The notes below the pieces were generated by a model. It did not search any database and had not been told where the DNA came from. It worked only from the letters and a program-made list of their open reading frames with translations. Positions 21,580 through 32,950 of a DNA stretch of 64,000 nucleotides are shown here, piece after piece. The position numbers were made by a program, and so were the translations under genes. The DNA is from Trileptium ribeirensis (Eukaryota; Nematoda; Enoplea; Enoplida; Thoracostomopsidae), in contig JASANE010003748.1 in assembly GCA_030248225.1 (NCBI GenBank), positions 1 to 64,000 of the forward strand, read 5' to 3'. How positions within the stretch are numbered: the stretch's first letter is position 1; each line of letters starts with the position of its first letter.

Positions 21580-22980
21580 CTAAAAAAGTTAAGAATAAAT
21601 ATTGTGACAAGGTACCATTACGTCCATCGATTCAATAATTCGATTCTTTAGCTAACTCAGAGGCCCGGCCGAATCCGATGTGTCGATTCGAATGTGGTAT
21701 ATGAAAGTCCTGTTCATAACAGTCGTGTTTATAGTGTAGTTACAGTGTATATAATATTTGTCTACTACACGTGAAAAAGTATATGTATTTGCATTGGTGC
21801 TTGGATTATACGTATTGTTTATTTGTTTGTTTGTTTATGAACACATATTGTTTACTACATGCTGTGTGAGTGAATATAGAGGAAATGTGTGTTGTGTTTG
21901 CGTTTTATCATTCGTGCATTCTGTGTGAGTTGTATGTATACCATACCTTGATATGTAACAAATGTTTCGGGTACGTTCTTTTGAAACGATGATTAGAATA
22001 TTGTGCAAAAATTATTGTTGGAATTGACTCAAAATGGGTAGGGGGGATGACCCATGTATTTACGGAATTTGATACCATTTTATTTAGGGCGCAGTCTAGA
22101 TTATCCAAAATGAATTTCGCACCCTTTGATCCAGTACTTAAAAAATTATGGAGCATCCCCCATGTCAGCTTTACATTACGAATAATTAAATTGTTAAAAA
22201 TTATGAAATTTTAGGAGTGTGCCCAAGACCCTGAAAAATAGTTAAAATTAAGAGGGATTTGAAGAATATTTTGTGTGTTATGGCCTGTTGTATTGTCGTT
22301 TATATGTTGTGAGCGTTAGTAATGAGTGCCTTTGGCACTGACACCTAATTAGCGGATATGTGTATGTATATGTGTTGAATCCGCGTCTAAATTTCGGAAA
22401 AATGTTTTGAGTTAACAATTCGGCGAAATTCATAAAAAGTCTTTCTCTACAACAAAAATTAAAACTTAGGTTAGGGAGCGGATTTAGAAATTCCAAGAAC
22501 TGTTGGCGTCTCTGGCAACGATTATATTAAAATCTTAGGAGTTAGAGAGGTTTCAGAACTAGGTTTAATTTAGTTCCAGGGAATTGGGGCGAGAAAAGTT
22601 TATTTAAACCCTTGCGCAGCGAGTGTAAGCAATTTCAGTTCCAATCGGTGCTCAAACAATTTGACGCGTGCAAAAATCTTTACAATCGGAGCGTACTCGG
22701 CACATCCTGTGAGTAATGTAAGTGTGTGTTTATATGTGTATTTCTATAAATCATAAGCGTTATAATAAACTATTGGGTGATCAATTAATTTACTAATCGA
22801 AATTTGTCCGACTGTGCATTCCCTAAGCATAGGTAGCGCCGATGCGAGCCTCGATCTTGACAACGGAAAGAGTGTGATCTAACGTGGATAATACGTACCC
22901 CAGAACCACGTAGGTTACAATATTCCCTTTATGAAATTGCATTCTGAGTGATACTGCATACACGCCGAACGATGTAAGTG
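21580..22980. other. Intron of galectin gene A; no other feature
   Basis: Long TG-rich and AT-rich intronic DNA with a short (TTTG) run at about 21820-21836. No exon, no transposon end. Confidence 0.4.
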
Positions 22981-22984
22981 TAAA

Positions 22985-23120
22985 AAGTAAAGCCGTGTTC
23001 ACATTGCATCCGATCCGACCCGACTTTCACGTATATTTTATATACAGCGGCACACTGCATCCGATGAGTTCTGATCCGAATCAGATTCGACACGGTATGC
23101 ACAATTTTGTCGGACCGAAC
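22985..23120. repeat. Half of an inverted pair with TTCACATTGCATCCGATC
   Basis: The words GTGTTCACATTGCATCCGAT near 22994 and CTGATCCGAATCAG near 23071 form local self-complementary structure. The block recurs in reverse complement at 25555-25625. Probably remnants of one short inverted-repeat element family. Confidence 0.4.
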
Positions 23121-24848
23121 CATGACACAAAGGAAACGCTATCAAAATTACAGTTCTGTATTTACGGAAATAGAAATTATATATGTAACACATATCACAC
23201 ATATTTAGTTAAAACTACAATGTATATATGCACTAAGCTACATACTGTATATGTAAGGTAGGCGGGTAACCATAATGTACGGTGATATACACGCAGATTT
23301 TTATTTTTATTGAAGTATACTTTTACTTTCTAATATTTTTAATGTTGCTGTTTGTTTTTATTTTTTAATTTTAAATGAGACTTTGCATGTGTGTTAGGTT
23401 AGGTTTTGTACGGGTTAAAATTAACCAGGGGTGACTTGTCGATTATAAACGAATAATTGTCCCGTAACCATTTTATTTTGCATAGTTAGCGAAAACAATG
23501 CATAAATATACGATGGGTCTTGCTTTTATGTTGACAAAGTGATTGACAGTGAATAAACAGTAATTTGATACGAGCAGTTATGCGGAAGTTGGCGCCCAAG
23601 TATAATGCGCGACTAAACTGCTGACATTACCCCACCAAACATTCTGTTTTGCATCGCCCGACATGGAATCAACATCCGATCTTATGAAACATTTCAGAAA
23701 TAGGATTCAGTTCATTGCATTCAATCCTCTGTCATCATAGCTTTTTCGACTGACCAAGAAGCATTCTAACTCAAATTTTGACAAAATAATACAATAGGGT
23801 GGGGTTAGTGCGATAATCATAATTTTATTCGCGCATAAATTATGCGCAAACTGCAATTAAAACATTACAGATGCGCTTACCGTACTGTGAGAAGCAGCCT
23901 CTCTTATGGACTTACAGGTATTCGAAAATTTTATACCTTACGTCGTATCACAGGGACTATTTTTTGCAAAATCATGAAGAAAGATTTCCGAGACATGCGA
24001 CTGTGCCCATGAAATCGTTTATCCTGAAGTAATTGCTTGTCCGGGTTATGAAATTTCCCACAACGCCCCGCTGCCTATTTATTTTGTGAACCCACAGCCG
24101 TTTACTTTGTGACCGATTACACACGAATGTGCTGGTTTCAAGTATAAAAATTTGTGACGCACCAAAGTAAACCATCTTTATTTTAGCATGTTTGTCATGA
24201 AATCTGAAATTATGAAGACAAAAGTTAATTGAAACTCGAGAAAGCTCGATGAAACTCTGGGAACGTTGGATAAACAGCGTGATTTGAAATTGTATAACTG
24301 ACCTGGACCGTTGGGTATTTAGAGTCACAAAATAGTTCAAAAAATTGCGCGATATATAAGTTTGATGTAATTCAGAACTAAAGTTATTGATTGAAACTGA
24401 AAATCTTAAATTGATTATGATATTCCGTTATTACTTCACCTAAATTAAACTACGTAGCGTTGAATATTGGGATTGCTCTTTTAACTTTTTCGCTTTTTAT
24501 ATTTGGAAGCGCTTTACACATGTATGGTTAGTAGACATACTGTGTACGCGTACGGTATTGTTCTCTGTACGCGTAAGGTATTCTTCAATTTTCTAAGCAC
24601 TATAACTGTGGTTTACTACAGTAAATTTATCAACCTTATAGAGTTCGAAAAGTGACGTCAAACCCAACATGATCAATATTCATTTGATTCGTGGGGTTAG
24701 AAATATAACAGATCAAGGCTATATCACAATGACATAACTGAATTATATGCTTAACACAACTGGCCATTAGACCTTTAACGACCACTGGTCTGAAATGAAA
24801 GAAGCGCACACTGTAAGATGCTGTGTTCAAGTAGTTTGTTGTGTGATA

Positions 24849-24912
24849 ACACAAAAAAAAAAAAAAAAAAAAACAAAAAACAAAAAAAAAAAAAAAAAAA
24901 CAATAAAAAAAC
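24849..24912 (+). repeat. Poly-A low-complexity tract
   Basis: About 60 bases of nearly pure A broken by a few C and T. It may be the tail of an old retro-insertion on the plus strand or simple slippage. The bases just upstream do not resemble any LINE or SINE I recognise. The minus-strand open frame across it encodes a phenylalanine run and is not a gene. Confidence 0.8.
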
Positions 24913-25554
24913 AAACACAAAACCACTATATTTGCTAGAGCGTTTTTATTAGCTCACGTTACGTTTTTCATTAAAATCCTAGATCGCATTTTAAGCGTAC
25001 GCTGCTTGCGACAATGGAATGTTGTCTCGATTCGTGGCGCACTTGTGAAACATTGCACCATAAATAAATAAATTCAGCAGTGAAAGTGATAAATTTATGA
25101 ACCTATTAATGTATACGAATTTTGGTAGCGTTAAAATAATATTTTAAACCAAGAATTTTAAATATCACTTATTAATTTATATGAAAAACGTAATTTACAG
25201 TAAGCGCCCTTAGTTAACTATGTACTAATATGTATATAATCATGGTTTCGTCAAATCGATCACCAATTAGTTCAGAATAGAAACCGCAGTCCGGTCGAGT
25301 CATGTCATACACCGAACAGGGATCGTTGGGTAATATTCGGGTATAAAGATAAAAATGCCTTTGAAAATCATGTTTGATGTGCGTGTAGTGCGAGATTCTG
25401 CACTTTTCATAGCGTAAGCTTTGGTCGATCCAGCTGTGATGAATGAGAAAGATCGTGTAGTATATATCCTTTAAGTATATGTAAGTACTGAGGAAAATAT
25501 ACTGAAACGCCGAACACATATTTTTAAACATCTGTTTTCATTCAGATTATTCTG

Positions 25555-25625
25555 TGTTACGCATTCTGATCGGATGCAATTTGCACAATTCGGATCGGAT
25601 ACATTGTGAACATGGGCTAATAATT
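25555..25625. repeat. Reverse-complement partner of 22985-23120
   Basis: It contains CTGATCGGATGCAATTTGC and CGGATCGGATACATTGTGAA, the reverse complement of the TTCACATTGCATCCGATC block 2.5 kb to the left. Confidence 0.45.
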
Positions 25626-25921
25626 GGAGAAAAACACCAACAACCAAAACCCAAAATCTAAGCTGACTGCACATAAAAATAGGTCAGACGGGCATGTGCG
25701 TGTATCTGAACAATAATTCCGTGTTAGTAACGACATTCTGCATAATTATCTCAACAGCGGCTCCAGCTTATATGTGAAATATCCACAATATAAATAGCAA
25801 TCGTCAGGTAATAACATGTCTATTTGTGCCAAAAACTCGATCAGTGGTAGTCGACTTTCCACCTATAACTTTGCTTTAATGATTGTATTTGCGTGGTATG
25901 CATCAAATAAAAGGCGTTTTC

Positions 25922-26052
25922 GCAGTGTTTCTGACATGATTTTAACCGGTTTTCTCTTTTCAAAATGCTCCTTGGCAAAACCGGGTGCCGTTCGGAACCA
26001 GAGTGGCCCGATTGATGCCCCCTGGAAAACTTTCAGTGAATGGAGAGCCCAG
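25922..26052 (+). repeat. Dispersed repeat R, copy 2
   Basis: Same sequence and orientation as 16068-16195: GTGTTTCTGACATGATTTTA, then TTGGCAAAACCGGG, GTTCGGAACCAG and GAATGGAGAGCCCAG. It lacks the GGACCCA array of copy 1. Confidence 0.6.
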
Positions 26053-26069
26053 TAAAATGAAGTTGCATT

Positions 26070-26490
26070 GTTATTGAAGTATTGATGTTATATAATTACT
26101 AGCATGGGACTTTAAGTAGGCTTACGGACCTGAATTTGTACCGACAAAATGGTCGATAAACGCAGAGTACCAACAATAGCTCCGTTTCTCCTTGTTTCGC
26201 GAGTTACTAGTAAAAATTTAGCCCAAATTTTCAGGATGAATGTATGTCTATTTCTGTAACGCATAACTCATCTTCGGGTCGATGAATTTCGAAAATTTTT
26301 TATTCGATACCAAAGATGATGAGGATGTGCCCTTTAGTTTAACGCGAACAGCTCTGACCTCTTCTTCGGGGCCAGAGTGCAAAAAACAGGTTTTTAAGGG
26401 TTCTTTGCCAAATTTGGCCCTACGGGTACTCGCAGCGTATCGCTACATAGGCTTCGCATCTAAAACCTGAGACCATCTTACAGAACCGGC
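26070..26490 (-). repeat. Family V core, solitary copy
   Basis: On the minus strand this is the core of family V: CATTTTGTCGGTACAAATTC near 26145, GTAACGCATAACTCATC (plus strand) near 26258, GTGCCCTTTAGTTTAACGCG near 26327, and CAGAGTGCAAAAAACAGG near 26372. No attached monomers were identified. Confidence 0.5.
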
Positions 26491-26514
26491 TCAACAATAT
26501 CTACAATTTTGCTG

Positions 26515-27250
26515 ACTGCCTGGAACCATGGGGGCGCCATACCACAGTACCTCAAACCTCATAACTCCAGACCCGGAGCCTTAATAAAAAAATGCGCATC
26601 GGCATTTATAATTTTACTATGAAATAAAACCAACCAGAGAAAAAATTCGGAAGTTAAGATAAAAATAACCTTGCTTCCGTGAAGGGTACTAAAATGAGAT
26701 ATAAACCCTCATTTTGACCTCTGACCCCAAACCATGGCGGCGCCACACCCCCATACCCATGGAACCATACGTCACACAGCAAAACTAACACCGGCAATGG
26801 GTTTCCTACGCCCGAAAATCGCCATGTGCAACTTTTCAGCAGCCCAGGACGTCAGAAAAAATTCTCGAATTTTGGGTCGAGGAACCACGGGGCACCATAC
26901 CACCGTACTTCAAACCCCATAACTCCAGAACCGGTGCCTTAATCGAAAAAAAATGCGCAATAAAACCAACCACAGAAAAAATTCGAAACCTAAGTTAAAA
27001 ATAACATTGCTTCCGTGAAGGGTACTAAAATGGGCAAAAAATCTACATCTTGACCCCTGACCCCAGAACCAGACTCCAAATAAAAAACTCTCCGGGATGT
27101 ACACGGTAAATTAATTATGCCGGTTCAAATGCGCCCAAGATCATGAAAACTCGTTAAGCCGTTCCCGAGTTATGGTCGATCACAAACACAGACGGAATTT
27201 AAAAGCTTTCACCCCTGCAGCACACAATCTCCACTACGTCCTGATTATAT
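26515..27250 (+). mobile_element. Dispersed element X, copy 1 (5'-truncated)
   Basis: The element contains nearly two internal units of about 360 bp. The anchor word GGAACCATGGGGGCGCCATA at 26524 recurs as GGAACCACGGGGCACCATAC at 26882, each followed by CCCCATAACTCCAGA-like and CTTGCTTCCGTGAAGGGTAC. It ends with GACGGAATTTAAAAG, CCCCTGCAGCACACAATCTC and CACTACGTCCTGATTAT. Copies at 52132-53115 and 59156-59945 share this 3' end and have a 5' part absent here. No coding domain. Confidence 0.7.
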
Positions 27251-27755
27251 ATACACGCCCCCCCTACAAATTTTGCGGCCCCTAGCTTAACCAAGAACAA
27301 TCCCTTTTCGTGCGGCGCCCACTATTGGTCCGGCCCAGTTCGAGGGGCCGTCCCCGGTTCGTGCTCATCACCACCCACCCCTCATAAATTTTTTCCTACC
27401 GAGACGCCAGTTACAAGTGATTACACAAAATTACCATTGGATGGAACCACGCTCGCTCCGATTTACCCTCGCTTGTGAGCTACTAATGACAATCTATTAT
27501 CAAAATAATTGTTCATTACGCCAAGGTGAAACGTCACGTTGGCCGAAAGTTTATTTTCCATTACTATGATTCCATTCTAATAAGGAACTAAATCATAGAC
27601 GCAACTACGTTGCTAAAGTTGTTATAAACAACGTAGTAGCCATATTAAAAACTGAGTTTAAATGTTAAAGTTAAGAATTCATAGAGAATAACGACAAGAT
27701 GGTTACTGCTAGGCCAAAAATTGCGCTAACACACAGTGTTAGCAAAAGACTTTAC

Positions 27756-27969
27756 TTCAAAATATTCTTCATGCGCCCTGATACGTAAATCAAATTCCTC
27801 GTTTTCCTTTAGCGTCAACTTGTGGATTTCTTCCTTGCCCCAGCCTTTGGCAGTTGTCCATGTATTGGCGACAAATGATTTTTCGTTCGCACGACAACTA
27901 ATATGCAGCGCAATCGGATCCATATCGTCACCCTGCAGATTAGCACCGGTCGCCAGATTTACATCGAAA
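27756..27969 (-). CDS. Galectin gene A, CRD1 middle exon
   Basis: The minus strand reads 1 base plus 71 codons, FDVNLATGANLQGDD, then DPIALHISCRANEKSFVANT, GWGKEEIHKLTL and FDLRIRAHEEYFE, followed by GTAAAG; the acceptor is ATTTTAG. It covers the F.VNL strand, the sugar-site strands and the F.IRI..H strand of a galectin CRD. The usual H.NPR is HISCR here, so the asparagine is gone though histidine and arginine remain. V.N is kept (VAN). WG.EE is kept, but the following arginine is replaced by isoleucine-histidine. Unlike CRD2, no intron splits it after the NEK position. Confidence 0.92.
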
Positions 27970-30375
27970 CTAAAATACAGATCTTAATTGTGTTAGTTAT
28001 TGTTGTATTCACCACGAACATAATCTCAGCGCGTAAAATTGTTAATATAATGTTATGGCTACAATAATTTTGTCGGCTGTCCTATATACCAATTGCCGTA
28101 TGTCTGTCTGTCCGCGCGTCCCATTATTGGGTCCGTCAGATATTTTGGACCATAACTTTTGAACCCGCTGATTGATTTGGGTGCATTTTGTGGGTAGGAA
28201 ATCGATATGGTAACGCAGGAACAAAATTCTAACTACTCAGCGACCCCCGTATCACTGCCCCCAAAATAGTGTTATTTTAGAGGTTTTTCGGCCTAACTTT
28301 TCAACGAGTCAATGGATACTTGCCAACTTTTTCGTTTTGCTTTTTTAGCTCACGGGACTATAGCATGAACACATTTTCATTGGAGGTGCACACTCGCTAC
28401 GTAGAGGGTTGCCCAGAAAAAAACCAAAAAATTTTCCATATTTCGGAAACGGCTTCATGGACTTTAACCACCTGTTTTGTTTTGCTCCTTTTAGCCTGGG
28501 TACACAGGGGGTCACCCGAAGACTAAAAAGCACAAAATTGGCAATACACGGAGGAAGCGAAGGCTGTCGGCGATTTCCACCTTAATCATTTTAGCTCTGA
28601 GATTTCTTGCCACCACACCTTGTTACGTTGACAAATGCGTAAACTTGAATTTAGGGAAATCAAGAAAATGATAAAAATAATTGAATTCGAGTGGAATGAG
28701 AGAGCGAAGCGAGTGGAACGAGAATTTTCAATTTTGGCTCTGGAGGGGGGTTGAGGAGGCCCTGTCTGTGTGTCTGTCGCACCTTGATCTCGATAACGGT
28801 TGGCGGATTTTGATGCAAGATAGGTCATTCGAAGCGCAATGGTAGATTTAGGTGTAGTGACGGAGCCCCATTTTTGATTTTTTTCCCGTGGGAAAAGTTA
28901 TGGGGCAAAATGACATGGTTTTGGCCCATTTTTCGGGCATCCCCTCCAGTTTTTGTGACTTTTCTCAACAAGTAAACGAGGTATCCGCAAACTAATAGGC
29001 CTATTCCATGTAGCTTTACCAGGGCTTTCCAATGATATATAACAGGTTTTCAAGTACTTCCCGATCTGGAGTCTATAAGCTTATAGTTGGCGCCAAATTT
29101 CATATTTGGTGAAAAGTCGTGGGAAATGCACCTAAATGTGTGTTTTTTGTTGCTTTTGGTGTCTTATATGGGGTTTTCTGGGCCAACAAGCTCATTGCGA
29201 GTGTCAAAAATATTGTGTGGCAAATATTTTTCACACTTCTGCTTCATACTTGGTATGAAAAATGAGATTTTTCTCAAGTGTCGGTTTGAATTCTTTAACG
29301 TTCTTTTCACTGTCAATTTAGGGTTTTATTGAATTATTAAATTGTTAGTTCATTGTTTTTGTACTCGTTGTATGATGTTTTGTCTACTGCATACGTTGGC
29401 TATCAAAAGAGGCGGGCGTAACTATAAATCATCACTCAAGGTTTATATAATGTTGCACCTGCGTACTGTGTGTAGGCTTTGTTTGTGTGTGCTTTCTACA
29501 ACAGACATCGGGGGATTGTTCTCACCACTCAAATTCTGGCTCGCAAGCGAGCTTCACTAGTTTAATCTGAATTTCGCATTATTTTTAATTGGTTAATTCA
29601 AACTTAAAAAGTAAGAATTCATGTCGTTGCCAGCATCGAAATTTTCCACATCTGAGTTGTCAAATACCTGATGCCGTGATGCTGCGTGATAAGAAATTGA
29701 AAAATATTATGTTACACCAAAATAAAGACTAAGAGTCTCTACGTAACGTCATATCGCTGTGCTTAAAACAATGAAACCAACGTCTAACTAAAGCATATAA
29801 GGCCATCGTTCACCTGCTACAATCAAGAAAATATCTTACTGAAAAATATAACTGTTTTCGATGTACTTCTTAAACTTTGGCTTATAGCTCGAAAACGGCT
29901 GATCTGATAAAAAATACTCTACGGCAAAGTTAAAAAAACGCCGCATGGCGCCACGACGTGGCCGCATTTTTCTTTCAATGAAGCAGTTCTAATGAAGTGA
30001 ATATTATTTTCAAAAACGTTAGAAGCGATACAAATCTTCAGTGTTGCGTTTTGCCTTTAACAAACACAGAGAAAAAGTAACTTTTAATCGCAGTTCTAAG
30101 CGGAAAATTGGCTCGCTTCCCTTATGATTCCAATGCAGTATCAGCTTCTTTTTAATTTTTGTAGAACTACAAATGTAGTTAACACCATCTCGATAAAAAG
30201 TGGAAACCCCGTCATGTATTATTTCGAAAGCGAAAGCAGGAACGTGGTAAAAGAAAAACGTATTGTGTCTTACTGACCAAGCACTGGATAATGGAGGTTA
30301 GTTGTGTCTTCCCCTCACTTATTTGAATTCTGAGTGAATGAAACGAGCGAAGCGCAGAATTCTCACTGGCCAGAG
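27970..30375. repeat. Intron of galectin gene A with worn dispersed repeats
   Basis: Two blocks look like ends of dispersed elements. About 28060-28560 contains ATGTCTGTCTGTCCGCGCG, and 28660-29100 contains GAGAGAGCGAAGCGAGTGG, then CTGTCTGTGTGTCTGTCGC and CTCGATAACGGTTGGCGGAT. Similar GAGCGAAGCG words end the 8343 element and family W. Termini could not be fixed and nothing coding was found. Confidence 0.35.
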
Positions 30376-30379
30376 TAGC

Positions 30380-31110
30380 AAACCGCGTCAGTTTCGTTTT
30401 TTTGGCTGACACACGTAACTCAACTTCGGCTGGGCGGATTGATTCGCGCGACAAGTCATTTGAAAATCTCTATTTGTGCCCTTTGTTGAAGCGCGAAGTC
30501 CGATTCCAACATCTCCCCGGAGAAACGGGCCAACGAGGCTCGGCTGGGTTTCCGAAGTGCCGGAAAATCACGTTAATTATTGTAACTCGACACCCGGCGT
30601 AGATATCTGAGTCAAATTGAACACATATTTGTAGAGGAAATAAGTCTCTCATTAACATGTACATAGCGCTTTACTACGCAGTTCTGTTATAATGCAGGAC
30701 TTGGGTCAAAAGCGGTTCTAAAATGGGCCCATGAACCCAAAAATACGCGAAAATAGTAATATCTCCGCAACCACTCCGGCTATATATGTGTGTTTGGTCT
30801 CATTCTGTAGAGCAATGCATCCGAAATATAATTTCAAACAGTGTGCTGCTATTGTCATTGTTTTGCTGCAGCGTTGGGTCAAAAAATTTTTGCAATGAGC
30901 CCATGGGTCCCGAAATACCCGAAAATATTCTTTATGTAGCTGTAAACGGTATGCTGCTATTGTCATTAGTTGCACTGCAAGGTTGGGTCCAAAATAGTTT
31001 TCAATGGGCCCACGGGGCCCAAAATGTACGAAAATAGTAATGTCTCGTCAAACGTTCGAGCTATGCATGCGTTTTTGTCCCACTTTGTAGAACAATTCAT
31101 CTCCATCACA
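30380..31110 (-). mobile_element. Tandem-core element, family W, copy 2
   Basis: Reverse-oriented copy of 18175-18975. The core lies at 30400-30690 (plus strand: CACGTAACTCAACTTCGGC, then GATTCCAACATCTCCCC and GATATCTGAGTCAAATTG). Monomers follow at about 30725-31090, where GTGCTGCTATTGTCATT appears at 30842 and a near copy at 30950; the second monomer is internally shortened. The left edge carries GAATGAAACGAGCGAAGCGC. It lies in the first recognised intron of galectin gene A. Confidence 0.68.
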
Positions 31111-32867
31111 GTCTGCATGAAAATTACGGGCACAATTATTGGTATATCTTCTCAACTATTGTAACAACGCGGTTTGTGTTCAGTGGTTGAATATGTAAAT
31201 TAATCCTCAATATAGCTATGCACATCTTTCCCAATTACATATTCAACACTCAGAATTCACCATCTTTGCGATAAGACAAGTTGCTAGTTTCAATAACCAA
31301 CATCAAATCGACACTGGCTAGGACAAACCTGCTTGTCGCTAGCTAGCAATGACGCTGAAACTAAGCGAAGCTATATGCAATCTTAATGCTGTGACAACTT
31401 AATGCACTGCATGGGGTAAATAATTTGTGTTATTCTGCATTTATTTAAAATCCATCACTGGATAAGATACCCCGAAACCTGACATGGCCAAGAATCGTGA
31501 GACGAATTTACGGATTTTGTGAATGTAACATACGCTAAATTCTTAGCTCAAATTTTATTAAATTTTAGCAGTCTACAAAATATGTATCTAAGGCTACCTG
31601 CAGTACTGAATTTGAAAGCGCCAAAAATCATACTAGCACATATTCACTTTTTTCTGCCTTAACAAATGCATAAATTACATATCCTACAATTAAGCAGGTT
31701 TGCTTCAAATCGACTTATCTGAATTCCTGTTAAAATAACCAGGCCGTAAAGACAAAAGGTCTGGCTCAGAAATGAACACCAGGTTTCAGACAATGAAATG
31801 TGAATACCCTTGTTTGCGCGCCACAAATCTAACGCTGCAAAAATACGTTAGCAGTATCTCTAAAAACAATAACAAAATTTGGTGCTTATACCCGTTTATA
31901 CCAAAATACAAAATTACACAGCTCTGACTGAAGCAAAATACATCAGCATTATTTATTACAATAATTGCTTACGAAACTGAACTTTGCAAAATTTATTGTT
32001 CTGTACCATATATGTGCAAATAATTTAAGGCTCAATTTAAAGGCCAACGTGTTTGATCAGACTAATAATTATACAGTAATGTAGCTAAATCCATGAGAGA
32101 CAGTAGTGTATCCAAACGTAGTTGTGCTAATAATCTTCATATCCTGCAGTATTGGAGAGCCACAGTAACCTTGAATAGGAAAACTGTGAAAGTAAGATTT
32201 TGGAGCATGTACTCATGACTGAACGAAAAATATTATAAACATTGTGTTCCGGTGGCTCCAACCCGGGTGTTGGGTGTCTGGATACAGGCCATGACCCTCA
32301 CCCATTATTTTACCTCGAACCTATACATGCAGTAGGACTTTTGTTACAAAACTAATAAAGCTATAACATAGCACTGGCTCCCATTTAGAAAACAGGGGCT
32401 CTATTTCGATAACCACCGAGATTTTCTATCCGCACAGCGATAATCTATGGGCTTAGCGGCTACGAATTATAATGAAATTATTGGATGTCAAACAACCACT
32501 ACAACCCTTGGTTGACCAGCCTGACGTAGTAAATCAAAATCTCATTTATATATACATTGTTCTAAACGGTTTAAACATTTGATATAGCAAGAGAAAATAA
32601 CTTAGCTTTCCAACCTTTATACAAAAAGATTCACATCCTCGGATATGCCCGCTTTAACTCAGAGCCACGCCGTGTTTATTGAATATTTTGCACTTTGTCG
32701 TACAATGTCCAATGCCGTATAACAAAAAAGTTCCACATTCTGTGTATATGTATGCACTGTGACAGAAAGAAATTATATAGCAAATCTTGAAACGCAATTA
32801 TGACAAATCCACATGTGAAAATCAAGTATATATGTGATAAATTGGATGCTTATATGAACAGACGTAC
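31111..32867. other. Intron of galectin gene A; no other feature
   Basis: AT-rich. A short GC-richer patch at about 32250-32330 (GTGGCTCCAACCCGGGTG) is unassigned; I looked for a tRNA or SINE box pattern and was not convinced. Confidence 0.35.
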
Positions 32868-32950
32868 CGTTCACCGAGCATAAAACCTTTAATAAACACC
32901 GTTTGACCGGGTTGATATTCGCCATCGAGCGAACGAATATAGGGGACGGG
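32868..32950 (-). CDS. Galectin gene A, CRD1 first exon
   Basis: The minus strand reads 27 codons plus 2 bases: PVPYIRSLDGEYQPGQTV, then FIKGFMLGE and a split arginine codon completed by the next exon (CG plus T). The acceptor is TTATTTCAG and the donor GTACGT. It is the opening of a galectin CRD: P.PY...L.G...PG..V.I.G. The first base after the acceptor starts a proline codon, so a further upstream exon must supply the start methionine. That exon was not found between here and 49277. Confidence 0.9.

Larger units (their letters stand above)
15512..32950 (-). other. Galectin gene A, span of the five recognised exons
   Basis: Five minus-strand exons (32950-32868, 27969-27756, 21579-21457, 20346-20194, 15631-15512) are each bounded by AG and GT on the minus strand. 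Joined, they give 693 coding bases, 231 codons, with no stop. Phases fit at every junction: 2 bases are carried across the first intron and zero across the others. The product has two galectin carbohydrate-recognition domains in a row, a tandem-repeat type galectin. Galectins bind beta-galactoside glycans and are usually cytosolic proteins exported without a signal peptide. The start codon exon (above 32950) and the final exon (below 15512) were not identified, so the N-terminus and C-terminus are unknown. Introns are 4.9, 6.2, 1.1 and 4.6 kb and full of repeats. Confidence 0.85.

Noticed and set aside
24636..24926. Minus-strand frame with long phenylalanine run
   Set aside because: It is the translation of the poly-A tract at 24849-24912.
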